A DNA stretch of 64,000 nucleotides from an uncultured Clostridia bacterium (lineage in GTDB: Bacteria; Bacillota; Clostridia; Christensenellales; UBA3700): NCBI GenBank assembly GCA_945872615.1, contig CAMBZZ010000001.1:154701-218700 (forward strand), read 5' to 3'. The notes below the pieces were generated by a model, which was not told the origin of the DNA, did no database searches, and worked only from the letters and a program-made list of their open reading frames with translations. This document shows positions 24,335 through 33,934 of the stretch, piece after piece (the stretch's first letter is position 1; each line of letters begins with the position of its first letter). A program made the translations under genes and the position numbers.

Positions 24335-26659
24335 TTACCCCTTATAACTTTCGTTGGCGGACTTAGAGAATAATTTATACGTCTTAATCAACCCAATAAT
24401 CAAGTTGGCAACGATCATAATTCCACCAATGATTGCCGCGCTCTCCCACGTCAAAGAAAGAATGCTATAGTTCATATAAGGACTTTCCGCCAACAAAATC
24501 TTGTTGACAATAGGCATCAACAATGCTCCGAGCGATATACCTACCGCAAACTCGGCAATTGCTACGATAAAGAATTGCAATAGCATAAGACCGAGAATAC
24601 TTACAAAGTCAAAACCTATCGCACGCATAATGGAAATTTGCTTTTTCTTTGCATCAACAAAAGTATCGATTACGATAGCCAAAAGCAAAACGTAACAAGC
24701 AATCGTAACACATGCAATAGCAATATATGTAGTTTTCATATCTCGTATATCGGATATGTTGACTTGCAACTTTTGGCTATTGGTAGTATAGAAATATACG
24801 TTTTTGCTATTGGCAAACATATCGAAATTGTTACGATAATTGGTAGTGATAAAGCTGTTGATCGTATTGATTTTGGCAAGATTGATTTTGTACTTGTTGC
24901 CATTGAACGTTATACTACACTTATCTAGATTCTGCACGTCTTCGCCCAACAACCTAGCCACCGTTTCCTTGTTTGCCACGATTCCCACGTTGAAATTATC
25001 GTAAAAACCTCCAACCGTAAACTCGCCCAGATTTTCATTGTCCGAAGAAATGATATGTATCGTTTCTCCAACGGAAAAACTATCGCTATAACTATCAGAA
25101 AAATAAATCTCGCTTTGCTTTGGCTCTTGGATATTCACATTATATCTAGCATCAAAGATAGTCACGGAATAAAATTCTCTATCTCCTACCAAACAACTGT
25201 AATTTATGCCAACCTTAGAAAGTGGATTGGTGTCGGTACTTTTGATTACGAAATACTCACGCAAACTATTGTGTGACGCATAAGATTTTTCTTGCTCGCT
25301 TGCACCCGCGTCGGGTTCCACGTAGTAGTCCTCAAATAGTCCGCAAATAGTATATTCCAATAGACTGTACGCCGCAACGTTAAAATCTACGTATTGAGTA
25401 TCGCTCCATTGGACTTTTTTGCCAATTACGTCAGACAAGTTGTCGATTTTCTCCACGTTGTTGCCAATTTGCCCATCTATTTGCATATAGCCTTTGGCAC
25501 TAAAAGCTTGCGCATAACTCTTGGCAACCATAATCTCATTTTCGTTTTGCGGAAAACGTCCCTCGATGATGGTTGTGTCCAACTCGCTCATATCGTCTAT
25601 GGCAATAAACTTGTTGGAAATCATTACGCGAGCATACTTGGACGCAACGTCCCATTCCAAAGGACTATTGTTGTTGGCTTGGAAAACCTTACCAAACTTG
25701 ACTACGTTACCCAATTCGTTATTTAAGTCGTCAAACTCTACGTTGTTTACGCCGCCCTGTATAGAAAAATATTGTCTATTGGCATTCTGGCAAGCAGAAT
25801 TGATAAGTGAAGCGTTGTAATTCGGCATTGCCAAAAACAAACTGAATACGTTGAGTATAATGGTCAATACAGCCAAAGCAATAATTATCCCCAATTTTAC
25901 TTTCTTCTTGCCAAAGCTCCACTTGGTGAGTTTGAACATGGTCTTAGCAGATAACTTAGGTTTTGACTTGTTGATAGCTTGCTCTTTGGTAGACTGTTCT
26001 TCTTGTACCTGCTCGCCGTCTACGCTTGCCACCGTACCGTCTCGCAAAGTTACCGTCATATCGGCATACTGCTTGGCGTAACTTTCGTTGTGAGTTATCA
26101 CCACGACAAGTCTTTCTTGCGATATTTCTTTGAGCAAGTCCATTATTTGCTTGCCGTTGGCACTATCCAGATTTCCCGTCGGCTCGTCTGCAAATATTGC
26201 AGTATCTTGCTTGGCGATTGCTCTCGCAATGGCGCACCTTTGCAACTCTCCACCCGACAAGTTTTTAGGCAAAGTATCTACGTACCTTTCCAATCCTACC
26301 TTGCCTATTATGCTTTGGATATATTCTCTATCTACCTTGTTGTTGCACGCTTGCATGGCAAGTGCCACGTTGTCAGATACGCTCAAGTCTTCTATTATTC
26401 TAAAGTCTTGATATATCGTACTGATATGATTACGTCTATAGTCGTCTGCGTTTTTTGCAGTTATCTCGGTATCGTTGAACAGATACTTTCCGCTATCCAA
26501 ATAATCGCTACCCGTAAGGATATTCATCAAGGTACTCTTTCCGCTTCCGCTTTCGCCCTTGACGATTACCATTCCCTTATCGGGCAATACAAGGTCTATG
26601 CCTTTGATTCCAAAGCCACTAGACTTGTATATTTTGGTTGCGCCGATTAGTTTTAGCAT
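24335..26659 (-). CDS. Fused ABC ATPase-permease (MacB/FtsX-like), copy B
   Basis: A 774-residue paralogue of copy A. Residues 1-225 differ from copy A at only a handful of places (for example QSIIGKVGLERY against RNIISKVGLEKY and AIFADEPTG against AICADEPTG), whereas the outer domain and permease share only the general plan. TM helices are near 250 and in the last 160 residues. There is no good ribosome site; a TTGACA-16-GATAAT promoter at 26671-26698 places the transcript start about 5 nt before the ATG. Confidence 0.9.
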   Translation of the reverse strand: MLKLIGATKIYKSSGFGIKGIDLVLPDKGMVIVKGESGSGKSTLMNILTGSDYLDSGKYLFNDTEITAKNADDYRRNHISTIYQDFRIIEDLSVSDNVALAMQACNNKVDREYIQSIIGKVGLERYVDTLPKNLSGGELQRCAIARAIAKQDTAIFADEPTGNLDSANGKQIMDLLKEISQERLVVVITHNESYAKQYADMTVTLRDGTVASVDGEQVQEEQSTKEQAINKSKPKLSAKTMFKLTKWSFGKKKVKLGIIIALAVLTIILNVFSLFLAMPNYNASLINSACQNANRQYFSIQGGVNNVEFDDLNNELGNVVKFGKVFQANNNSPLEWDVASKYARVMISNKFIAIDDMSELDTTIIEGRFPQNENEIMVAKSYAQAFSAKGYMQIDGQIGNNVEKIDNLSDVIGKKVQWSDTQYVDFNVAAYSLLEYTICGLFEDYYVEPDAGASEQEKSYASHNSLREYFVIKSTDTNPLSKVGINYSCLVGDREFYSVTIFDARYNVNIQEPKQSEIYFSDSYSDSFSVGETIHIISSDNENLGEFTVGGFYDNFNVGIVANKETVARLLGEDVQNLDKCSITFNGNKYKINLAKINTINSFITTNYRNNFDMFANSKNVYFYTTNSQKLQVNISDIRDMKTTYIAIACVTIACYVLLLAIVIDTFVDAKKKQISIMRAIGFDFVSILGLMLLQFFIVAIAEFAVGISLGALLMPIVNKILLAESPYMNYSILSLTWESAAIIGGIMIVANLIIGLIKTYKLFSKSANESYKG

Positions 26660-26670
26660 TGTGTTATTAG

Positions 26671-26698
26671 ATTATCCTAGATGATCAATATCTGTCAA
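26671..26698 (-). promoter_or_regulatory. Internal promoter for ABC copies B and A
   Basis: TTGACA (26693-26698), 16-bp spacer, GATAAT (26671-26676). Just upstream is a perfect ACTATTTT/AAAATAGT hairpin (about 26701-26720), possibly ending the transcript from the upstream ABC genes. Confidence 0.6.
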
Positions 26699-26771
26699 GC
26701 AACTATTTTATTCAAAATAGTCGTCGCTTTTATTCGTTTTCAGCTCTCATTGCGCCTATAGTATGCCTTTA

Positions 26772-28817
26772 TTATCTAGTAAAATTGACGTTGAAATTCT
26801 TGTTGAGCATACCGATTTTTATCATAATTAGCACAAGCGCAATCGCCAAAGTTGACACTATCGATATTATACTGCTAATCGCAACTTGCAATACGAGAAA
26901 CGGTATATACTTTTCTATCAATGTCTTTGCTATGATATTGATTGCCAAAACAAGTGCGTTGGCACACAAAATTATTGGCAAACTTTGCACGAACAACGCG
27001 CCGAAAATACTCTTGTCGCTTACTCTCAACGTCTTTAGAATATAAATTTCTCGCGTGTTGACCGCAACGATATGGCTCAGTATTACAATCATATAAAGCA
27101 CGCTTAACACCACACCTACGGCAAGCATAACTGCGGCGTAAGGCAATAATACTTCTCTAAATTCTTTGGCTCTTAGATAGGTTTCGAAGTCTTGATTGTA
27201 TATCTCTACCCCTCTATCCAACCAATAATCGATTGTCTCCGCGTCTTGCGTCTTTAAGAAATAGCCGTAATAGAGTCTCGAGTTGCTAATTTGGTCGTAA
27301 TCTGCGGTAGAAACGTAGAGCGTTCGGTCGTTCATATCCTGTCTGCCCACGTCCACGGTTACGATTGAATAGTCTTGGCAATACAGTTTGGTATTATTTT
27401 CGCTAAAGCACCAAGTCACGCTATTTTTCTTAAGGTCGATAAATTCTTCGTCGCGAGTGGCAAGATTGTAGTATAGACCAAACCCGAGTCTACACTCTCC
27501 GTCTCTGAGAGACTCGTCCTCGACTACGGTCATCTCTAATCTATATCTACTATCCAACAATACGATATTAGGCTCAAGAATAATGTCTTTGGCTACTTCG
27601 TCGTTGAGGTATACGGCAAAATTGAGGTCAAAACCGTAGCCGTAATTTTGGCTGTCCACTATACTCTTGACGACAAACTCTCGGTCGTGGTAACCGATAA
27701 GATCGCCCGACTTGAGCGGTGACAAACGTCGCTCGTCGAGCGTATGAGCAACCGAAGCACCGAGCATTATTTCGTCGTCGTTTAGACTGTCGTCAACGAC
27801 GATATAAGGGCTTTGTCCTTCTGTCCAATAATAGTTGTAGTATCGCGTAAGCCCTTGCATATCCGCACCTTCAAGTTTGGTTGCAAAAATATACATATCT
27901 TTGTCGTTGTAGAGAGCGGAATGCTCAAAGCCTCGTATACTCTTAAAATATTCTTTGCGGCAGTCCGTCATAATAAGGGCTAAAGATAAGACTATCATCA
28001 ACAAAGTGACGGCAAAAATACATATCGAAGTTATGCTTTTGACAAAGGTATTCTTGATTTTGGCAAAGCAAAATTTGTTGAGAGAAGTTGCGCTCAAACG
28101 GCGTTCTTTTTGCTCGTCAACCTTGTGATTGGCAAAAGAATTCTTTTGACTATCTATGCTTTGATTAGTGCCCATAGAAGACTTAACAACGTTGCCCCGC
28201 CTATCCTCTACTATTTTACCTTTGGCAATTTTGATTATTCTATCTGCGTACTTAGCGGCAAACTCCGTATTATGTGTGATTACAATTACTAATTTTTGGG
28301 CGGATATATCCTTGAGAATAGACATTACCTTTTCGCCGTTTTTTTCGTCAAGGCTCCCCGTCGGCTCGTCGGCAAGCAAAATATCGTTGTCGTCTAATAG
28401 CGCTCTTGCTATCGCCACCCTCTGCATCTCTCCGCCACTGAGTTTGGCAACGCCCGTATTTAGATACTTTTTGATGCCGAGGTTTTGCAAAATTTCCGCT
28501 TGCTTTCGCTCGTCCGTGCTACAAATATCGAGATTTTGCTTGACGGTAAGACCGCCTAAAAGATTGCCGTCTTGAAAAATGATACCGAAAATATTGCGAC
28601 TATTGATTTTGCCGTCGGTATTGAGTTGGATGCCGTTGTATAACACCTTGCCGCCGTCGGGTTTTACCATACCCGTCAAAATATTGAAAAGCGTGCTTTT
28701 ACCGCTTCCGCTCTCGCCAAGTACAGCGACCAAGCCCTTGTCGCCCAACGTAACGTTGACGTCGTCGAGAGCCGTCGTGTTTTTGAACTTTTTGGATACG
28801 CCTACGACTTCGAGCAT
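26772..28817 (-). CDS. Fused ABC ATPase-permease (MacB/FtsX-like), third member
   Basis: A 681-residue protein. ATPase: GESGSGKST, LSGGEMQR and ILLADEPTG. A linker of about 40 residues (GNVVKSSMGTNQ onward) precedes a TM helix near residue 262 (SITSICIFAVTLLMIVLSLA), an outer domain, and three C-terminal helices from about residue 555. AAGGAGATAAGCGT precedes the ATG. It overlaps the upstream fused ABC gene by 16 bp, so these two are coupled and may pair in the membrane. Confidence 0.88.
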   Translation of the reverse strand: MLEVVGVSKKFKNTTALDDVNVTLGDKGLVAVLGESGSGKSTLFNILTGMVKPDGGKVLYNGIQLNTDGKINSRNIFGIIFQDGNLLGGLTVKQNLDICSTDERKQAEILQNLGIKKYLNTGVAKLSGGEMQRVAIARALLDDNDILLADEPTGSLDEKNGEKVMSILKDISAQKLVIVITHNTEFAAKYADRIIKIAKGKIVEDRRGNVVKSSMGTNQSIDSQKNSFANHKVDEQKERRLSATSLNKFCFAKIKNTFVKSITSICIFAVTLLMIVLSLALIMTDCRKEYFKSIRGFEHSALYNDKDMYIFATKLEGADMQGLTRYYNYYWTEGQSPYIVVDDSLNDDEIMLGASVAHTLDERRLSPLKSGDLIGYHDREFVVKSIVDSQNYGYGFDLNFAVYLNDEVAKDIILEPNIVLLDSRYRLEMTVVEDESLRDGECRLGFGLYYNLATRDEEFIDLKKNSVTWCFSENNTKLYCQDYSIVTVDVGRQDMNDRTLYVSTADYDQISNSRLYYGYFLKTQDAETIDYWLDRGVEIYNQDFETYLRAKEFREVLLPYAAVMLAVGVVLSVLYMIVILSHIVAVNTREIYILKTLRVSDKSIFGALFVQSLPIILCANALVLAINIIAKTLIEKYIPFLVLQVAISSIISIVSTLAIALVLIMIKIGMLNKNFNVNFTR

Positions 28818-30832
28818 ACGCTTATCTCCTTGCTAAACTTGGGTAAAGTCGTTAGATACGACAAAACTGCCACCGCCGCCATAACCGCCAAAGCAATCAA
28901 TATCGACCAACCGTTGAATACGTAGATATAATACTCGATACCGCCGAAGTCGACCATTTGAAAGTGTAGGATTGTCGGTAGACTGACCAACAAGAAAAAT
29001 ATAAACGCTACCGCAAGAATTACCATATCTACTACCAACGTATATGCGTATAGGCTTAGAGTACTAAGTCCCGCCTGACGCATATTGCTAAATAATACCC
29101 TCTTTTCATCAATCTCGTACACGTTGAGATTGATAAAGAGGACGACGGACAATATAGCGAATATCGCAAAGAGCGACATACCGATCGTGCTCCATTTTTG
29201 GTTGTTGGTCACGGCTATCGAGATAAAATCTATTTCGTAAAAATTATCCTTATTCACTTGGTCAACGGGCATAACGTAACCGACGTTTTCGTCAAGATAA
29301 AGGATAGAACCTTCTTTGAGAAAAGCGTAGTCATCGTCGTTGTCACATAGACCGACGATAGTCAATTCTCGTCCGTTGAAGTCAACTTTTTTGTCAAGGT
29401 TGGCAAAATAAGTATCGGGGCTTTCTTTGATACTTCGTATATCGTATCCGTACTTGTGCGATACGTAGCCCGTGCCGACGAGTATTTCTTTCTCCCTCTT
29501 GTCGGCATCTATGCCTCTACCTGCCAGTATGCTTTGACCGTCGTATTTTTGGATATAATTGCCCTTTTCGATATCTTGTGCTCCGCCTTTGACGACGTTG
29601 TCTTCGTAATTAGGTAGCGCGTCGATAGAAAAATAGACTGCCGTAAGCGTAGCGTATGGAGTAAAGTCGCCAAACGACTCTTCGTCAAAAGGATACGCCG
29701 ATACGTCGCTTTTGAAAATTCCGCTTACTTTATAAGCGTCGTCGTCATATACGATATATACGCTATCCCCGACTTTTTTGTTTTCGAATTGTGCCATAAA
29801 TTGCGTGATAATTACTTCGTGGTCGTTGGTAGGGAAAGTACCCTCAACCAACTCAAAGTTGTCTCTTTCTTGGTTAAAATCAACAAACACCCGCCAATCA
29901 TTGTCCATAATACTGTTGGCTACGAGGTAACTACCTTGTTGATAGTTGGCTATTTTTACAAAATCAACGCCCAAATGCAACGCTTGTGTTCGTATCAATC
30001 CGTCGGCGCCTGTAATAATTTGTGTTATTCCAAAACAAAAACTCGACAAAGCAACAAACAAAAATATTGCGCAAAATATAATTCTGGCAAGTTTTGATGA
30101 GAATCCCCAACTAAAAATATGGAAAAAATTGCTTATACCCAAACTCGTTTTTTTGCCGAGAGATTGACTTGATTTTTTGTCAACAAAGTTGCTATTGGCT
30201 ACAACATTATCCTCGCATATTGCACCTTCTTTGATAGTAATTATTCTGTCTGCATATTTGGCAAGCATTTTTGGGTTGTGCCCTACGCACACAACAAGTC
30301 TATCTTTGGAAATTTCTTTGAGAATACGATGCACTTGTTCGGCGTTGTCGGGGTCGAGATTGGCGGTAATTTCGTCACATAGCAACACGGGCGTATCTCG
30401 TAGCAACGCTTGCGCTATGGCTACTCTTTGCCTTTCTCCTCCACTTAAATTGCGTGCTATTTCGTCTTTTTTGTCGGCAATACCGAGTAGTTGCAACACA
30501 TCTAATCTCTTGGCAGCATCTTGATGAAAAAACGATAAGCCTTTATCAACGGTTGCGTCTTCTATAAGCGAAACGCTCTGAGAAATATAGGAAAAGATCC
30601 TACCTCGTACATTTTCTAGTGTAACGGCATTAAGAGAGGTAAGGTTTTTGTCTCCATACCATACTTCGCCTGACGTAATTTTTTCGAGTTGTCCAATGCA
30701 CTTAAGAAGAGTACTTTTCCCACTTCCGCTCTCCCCTATAAGCGCAACGAAACCTTGGTCGGGTAATTGAAGATTTATACCTTGCAAAACATCAAAGTCG
30801 TAACGCTTAAAAAGTCCTATTATGCTAATCAT
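28802..30832 (-). CDS. Fused ABC ATPase-permease (MacB/FtsX-like), fourth member
   Basis: A 676-residue protein starting at 30832 behind GGAGC; a longer reading to 30874 has no ribosome site. ATPase motifs: GESGSGKST, LSGGERQR, and VLLCDEITANLD, an unusual DEIT in place of DEPT. A TM helix lies near residue 250, then a large outer domain and three TM helices at the end. It overlaps the next gene by 16 bp. It is preceded by a 361-bp gap, so it may have its own promoter. Confidence 0.88.
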   Translation of the reverse strand: MISIIGLFKRYDFDVLQGINLQLPDQGFVALIGESGSGKSTLLKCIGQLEKITSGEVWYGDKNLTSLNAVTLENVRGRIFSYISQSVSLIEDATVDKGLSFFHQDAAKRLDVLQLLGIADKKDEIARNLSGGERQRVAIAQALLRDTPVLLCDEITANLDPDNAEQVHRILKEISKDRLVVCVGHNPKMLAKYADRIITIKEGAICEDNVVANSNFVDKKSSQSLGKKTSLGISNFFHIFSWGFSSKLARIIFCAIFLFVALSSFCFGITQIITGADGLIRTQALHLGVDFVKIANYQQGSYLVANSIMDNDWRVFVDFNQERDNFELVEGTFPTNDHEVIITQFMAQFENKKVGDSVYIVYDDDAYKVSGIFKSDVSAYPFDEESFGDFTPYATLTAVYFSIDALPNYEDNVVKGGAQDIEKGNYIQKYDGQSILAGRGIDADKREKEILVGTGYVSHKYGYDIRSIKESPDTYFANLDKKVDFNGRELTIVGLCDNDDDYAFLKEGSILYLDENVGYVMPVDQVNKDNFYEIDFISIAVTNNQKWSTIGMSLFAIFAILSVVLFINLNVYEIDEKRVLFSNMRQAGLSTLSLYAYTLVVDMVILAVAFIFFLLVSLPTILHFQMVDFGGIEYYIYVFNGWSILIALAVMAAVAVLSYLTTLPKFSKEISVCSKS

Positions 30833-31193
30833 ATTTGCTCCTATTTGTTGGGTATGGGATATGTTAAATACCACACAACCTTATTATATAGCCACTTATT
30901 TTTTGCAATACTATTTAGTATATACTATAAAACCCTGTTGAAGGTTTCATAAAGAAATCTTTTGACGAATTACTCTTGCGATTGCTTTCTCAAAAAGATA
31001 GTAAAATCTAGCCATAGAGTCGTCTTTTTCTTCTATAGAATAAACTTTTTTTATCTCGCTTGTGGGCTGAGTTTTTGAATTTTATCATGATATAAAACAC
31101 TCATTGATTTAAAAGATACGGTGTGATATTTATGCTAACAACAAAACTAATATCCGTAGTAATTGTTAATCCGCTTTCCTCTTGACATTCGAA
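30833..31193. other. 361-bp gap without a supported gene
   Basis: AT-rich. The minus strand is open without a start for about 42 codons ending at 30947 (its only ATG, at 31015, gives 22 residues beginning MARFYYLFEKA), with no ribosome site. It could be a gene remnant. The segment must also carry the promoter of the downstream ABC gene; TATAAT-like sequences occur around 30885-30925. Confidence 0.5.
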
Positions 31194-32270
31194 TTACAAT
31201 TTATCTAAATTTATTAGAGGATTTTTGCGATAATATATTGTCATGCTGACAAAAAGTATTATAACCAACAAAATTATATTCCCCCAATATAAAGGGTCAG
31301 CAAAGCCATAGTTGTAATTGAAAAAATTATAGACAGGAACACACCTGAGAACGGAAATATTTTGTCCTATTATTATTTTGAGAAGGTTGCCAATAAAATA
31401 TAAACCCATTAGCGGAACAAAGATAACGCAAAGGCTTTTCCACCACTTTTTGAAATACAACGTCGCTATGACTGTCAATTCCGATATTGTAACTCCCAAT
31501 ATATAATTGAAAACAACTTGTGCAACAAATAAGGAAAATGCTGTAACTACTCTCACCTTGCTCGCGACGTAAATAACTATATGATTGGTTGGTTGAATTG
31601 CAGCGTAACCGTAGCAAAATGCCAACGGTATCAATGATATAAAGGTAACCAATGCGCCACAAATCAACATAGTAGAAAATACATAATCGATAAGTTGGTT
31701 ATTGCCGGCGGCAAAATTTTTGATTGTGGATAGTTTGATGTCATAAGAAACCACGTATAAAGCAACGATAAACGAAAACGCTACGATGATAAAAATAGAT
31801 AAATTGGCTACTCTCAACATCATTACGGCACTTCGTTCGCTGTTGTTAGGTGTATATTCAAAAGAAAAACTCTCTTTCCAGTTGAACAAACTATCGTAGT
31901 ACTCCTCATATTGGTCAAAATGATTGAGCCAATAATCGGCAATATTGTAATCTCTGAGTGCTGTCTGATAATCAATCAATATAACCATAGTCCCGGGAGG
32001 AAGCAACGCTTTTACTTCGTCCAGATCTTTGCCTTCATGATAATATATATTGTATAGAGCAAAATTCTTTTTTAATGTTAATTGTTGTAGCTCGTTTTGT
32101 GCGTCAAACGGTGGTTGGAGAGGGGCTCCCGGCAAGTTGCTATCAGAACCTCGTACATAGACCGAGCAACATAATATTATTGTAATCAATATAAATACAA
32201 AAAAAATACCCCAAGTAAAGAGTTTATTTTTGGATAAAGAATAGAGTTGAGCTTGAAGAGTCTTTTTCAT
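31194..32270 (-). CDS. ABC-2 type transporter permease, second subunit
   Basis: A 358-residue membrane protein: one TM helix near the N-terminus (LFTWGIFFVFILITIILCCSVYV), an outer domain of about 120 residues, and five helices from about residue 155 to 350. This is the plan of ABC-2/NatB-like exporter permeases. It overlaps the preceding permease gene by 4 bp and belongs to one transport system with it and the ATPase. Substrate unknown; a peptide is suggested by the signalling cassette next door. Confidence 0.78.
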   Translation of the reverse strand: MKKTLQAQLYSLSKNKLFTWGIFFVFILITIILCCSVYVRGSDSNLPGAPLQPPFDAQNELQQLTLKKNFALYNIYYHEGKDLDEVKALLPPGTMVILIDYQTALRDYNIADYWLNHFDQYEEYYDSLFNWKESFSFEYTPNNSERSAVMMLRVANLSIFIIVAFSFIVALYVVSYDIKLSTIKNFAAGNNQLIDYVFSTMLICGALVTFISLIPLAFCYGYAAIQPTNHIVIYVASKVRVVTAFSLFVAQVVFNYILGVTISELTVIATLYFKKWWKSLCVIFVPLMGLYFIGNLLKIIIGQNISVLRCVPVYNFFNYNYGFADPLYWGNIILLVIILFVSMTIYYRKNPLINLDKL

Positions 32271-33256
32271 ACCAAATCCTGTTTTTTGAATATTTTGTAA
32301 CTACAGCAAATTGCCACGCAAGTGATAATTGTGTGTATGGATAAAATGACGTAAGTTGCGACGTCTTCATATAAATCGACGCTCAACGCTGACACTCCGG
32401 GAAACAACATAGATATGTTGAAACTGCCGATAGAATATCCAAAGAAAGAACAACATATGACTTCCACAACAAATAAACCAACTGTCAAAACGCTGACATA
32501 AGTCGGCTTTTTGGTTGCTGTGCCTATCAGTAAAACAAGCGATGCCAAAAACATACTGTTGACGCAAGCAGCAATATATTTGACAATAGAGATGCCGTTG
32601 ATACTATACCCTTTCCAAACGCCGTCAAGATATATCACGGAAACGCTGTTTTGATTACCTATAAAACTTATAACATAAAATATTGTGCCTATAAAATATA
32701 TAATCGCAATGGCTTTTATCCACTGCAAAAAGCACGTTGTCCAATACTCTTTGCGGGTTATAGGCGTTGATAAAATTATCTTGAACATACCCGCATCATA
32801 AGGGGATAAGAATATTTTGTAAGTCAAATATACAAATATGATTATAGAAAAAATCGAGAAAATCGAACAGTATAGCATACTGCGACAACTTATATTGCCG
32901 TCAAGAGGGAAAATCATGCCTGCATATGGCGACAATATTACGTTGTCATAGCCTATCATATCGTGGCTTATTAAATAATCGTAATAAGCAATCTTTTTGT
33001 TGGCAGAATCCAACATACTTTGAGGCATGCCGGGATTGTCTTGGATAAATTTCTCTTCCGATTCTATCGCTTTTTGATAGTTTTGCAGCCATATTTCTCT
33101 ATCTTCTTGAGGCGTGTCTATATAATCGTTGCAGAACAACATAATACTCATTATAGTTGCAGTCAAAAAAATCAGTATGAACATAAAAAAACATACAATA
33201 CGTCTTTTGTTGATTGTAAATAATAAAAAATCGGCAATGTATTTTTTTTGTTTCAT
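32267..33256 (-). CDS. ABC-2 type transporter permease, first subunit
   Basis: A 329-residue membrane protein with an N-terminal TM helix (IVCFFMFILIFLTATIMSIMLF), an outer loop and about five later helices, the same architecture as the downstream permease. YKIFLSPYDAGMFKIILSTPITRKEYW is typical of ABC-2 permeases (the cytoplasmic coupling region). The start lies 2 bp after the ATPase stop. It likely forms a heterodimer with the next permease. Confidence 0.78.
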   Translation of the reverse strand: MKQKKYIADFLLFTINKRRIVCFFMFILIFLTATIMSIMLFCNDYIDTPQEDREIWLQNYQKAIESEEKFIQDNPGMPQSMLDSANKKIAYYDYLISHDMIGYDNVILSPYAGMIFPLDGNISCRSMLYCSIFSIFSIIIFVYLTYKIFLSPYDAGMFKIILSTPITRKEYWTTCFLQWIKAIAIIYFIGTIFYVISFIGNQNSVSVIYLDGVWKGYSINGISIVKYIAACVNSMFLASLVLLIGTATKKPTYVSVLTVGLFVVEVICCSFFGYSIGSFNISMLFPGVSALSVDLYEDVATYVILSIHTIITCVAICCSYKIFKKQDLV

Positions 33257-33258
33257 AA

Positions 33259-33933
33259 CTATTCTCGCATTGTGTAGTCTAGTAGCAACTGTTTAAAATC
33301 GGTATTGGCTATGTCTTGGGCATGGAATACGATTTTACCTTGATCCAAAAGATATACGCTGTGGCACAAATCTTTCATTTGCTCGACTTGATGCCCGCTT
33401 ATCAGCACACTGACACCCCGTGACGCTGCATCTTTGATGAGATACGACAAAATATCAACACTAAGATAGTCAATGCCGGAAAAAGGCTCGTCCAACAAAA
33501 GGACTTTGGGATTGGCAAGTATGGCAAAGGCAAAATATAGCCTTTGCTTCATACCCAAAGAATATTGCCCGAAAGTTTGCTTTACGTTAAGTAAGCCAAC
33601 CTTTTTAAGTGCCGAGTTGATGTCTTCTTTGCCTATATTGTTGTAAAGCTTAGAAAAGGCATATAAATTTTGGAAGCCCGTCATATAAGGATAAAAAGCG
33701 GGATTTTCTATCATCACGCCAAAGCCGTCGTTGGTCTTCTTGACTTGATTATTATACAAGACCTGTCCGCTATCGGCTAAGACTAAATTGGCAATAATTT
33801 TGAATAACGTACTTTTCCCCGAACCGTTGACGCCCATAAGTCCGCAAATTTCACCTTCTTTGACAGAAAAGGAAATGCCTTGGAGCACCTCGTGATCTCT
33901 ATACGATTTTTTTATGTCAATAATCTCTAACAT
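33259..33933 (-). CDS. ABC transporter ATP-binding protein
   Basis: A 224-residue ATPase of the NatA/CcmA type: Walker A LMGVNGSGKST, the Q-loop region MIENPAFYPYMT, signature YSLGMKQRL, Walker B VLLLDEPFSGID and switch His in LISGHQVEQM. The start at 33933 (MLEIIDIKKSYRD) is chosen because the family begins there and the previous gene stops at 33935; the ribosome site is weak, so translation probably depends on the upstream gene. It powers the two permeases that follow. Confidence 0.92.
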   Translation of the reverse strand: MLEIIDIKKSYRDHEVLQGISFSVKEGEICGLMGVNGSGKSTLFKIIANLVLADSGQVLYNNQVKKTNDGFGVMIENPAFYPYMTGFQNLYAFSKLYNNIGKEDINSALKKVGLLNVKQTFGQYSLGMKQRLYFAFAILANPKVLLLDEPFSGIDYLSVDILSYLIKDAASRGVSVLISGHQVEQMKDLCHSVYLLDQGKIVFHAQDIANTDFKQLLLDYTMRE

Positions 33934-33934
33934 T

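Noticed and set aside
30947..31015. 22-residue ORF MARFYYLFEKAIARVIRQ... as a second signalling peptide
   Set aside because: No Shine-Dalgarno and hydrophobic and charged residues do not separate on a helical wheel; it is the end of a longer startless frame.
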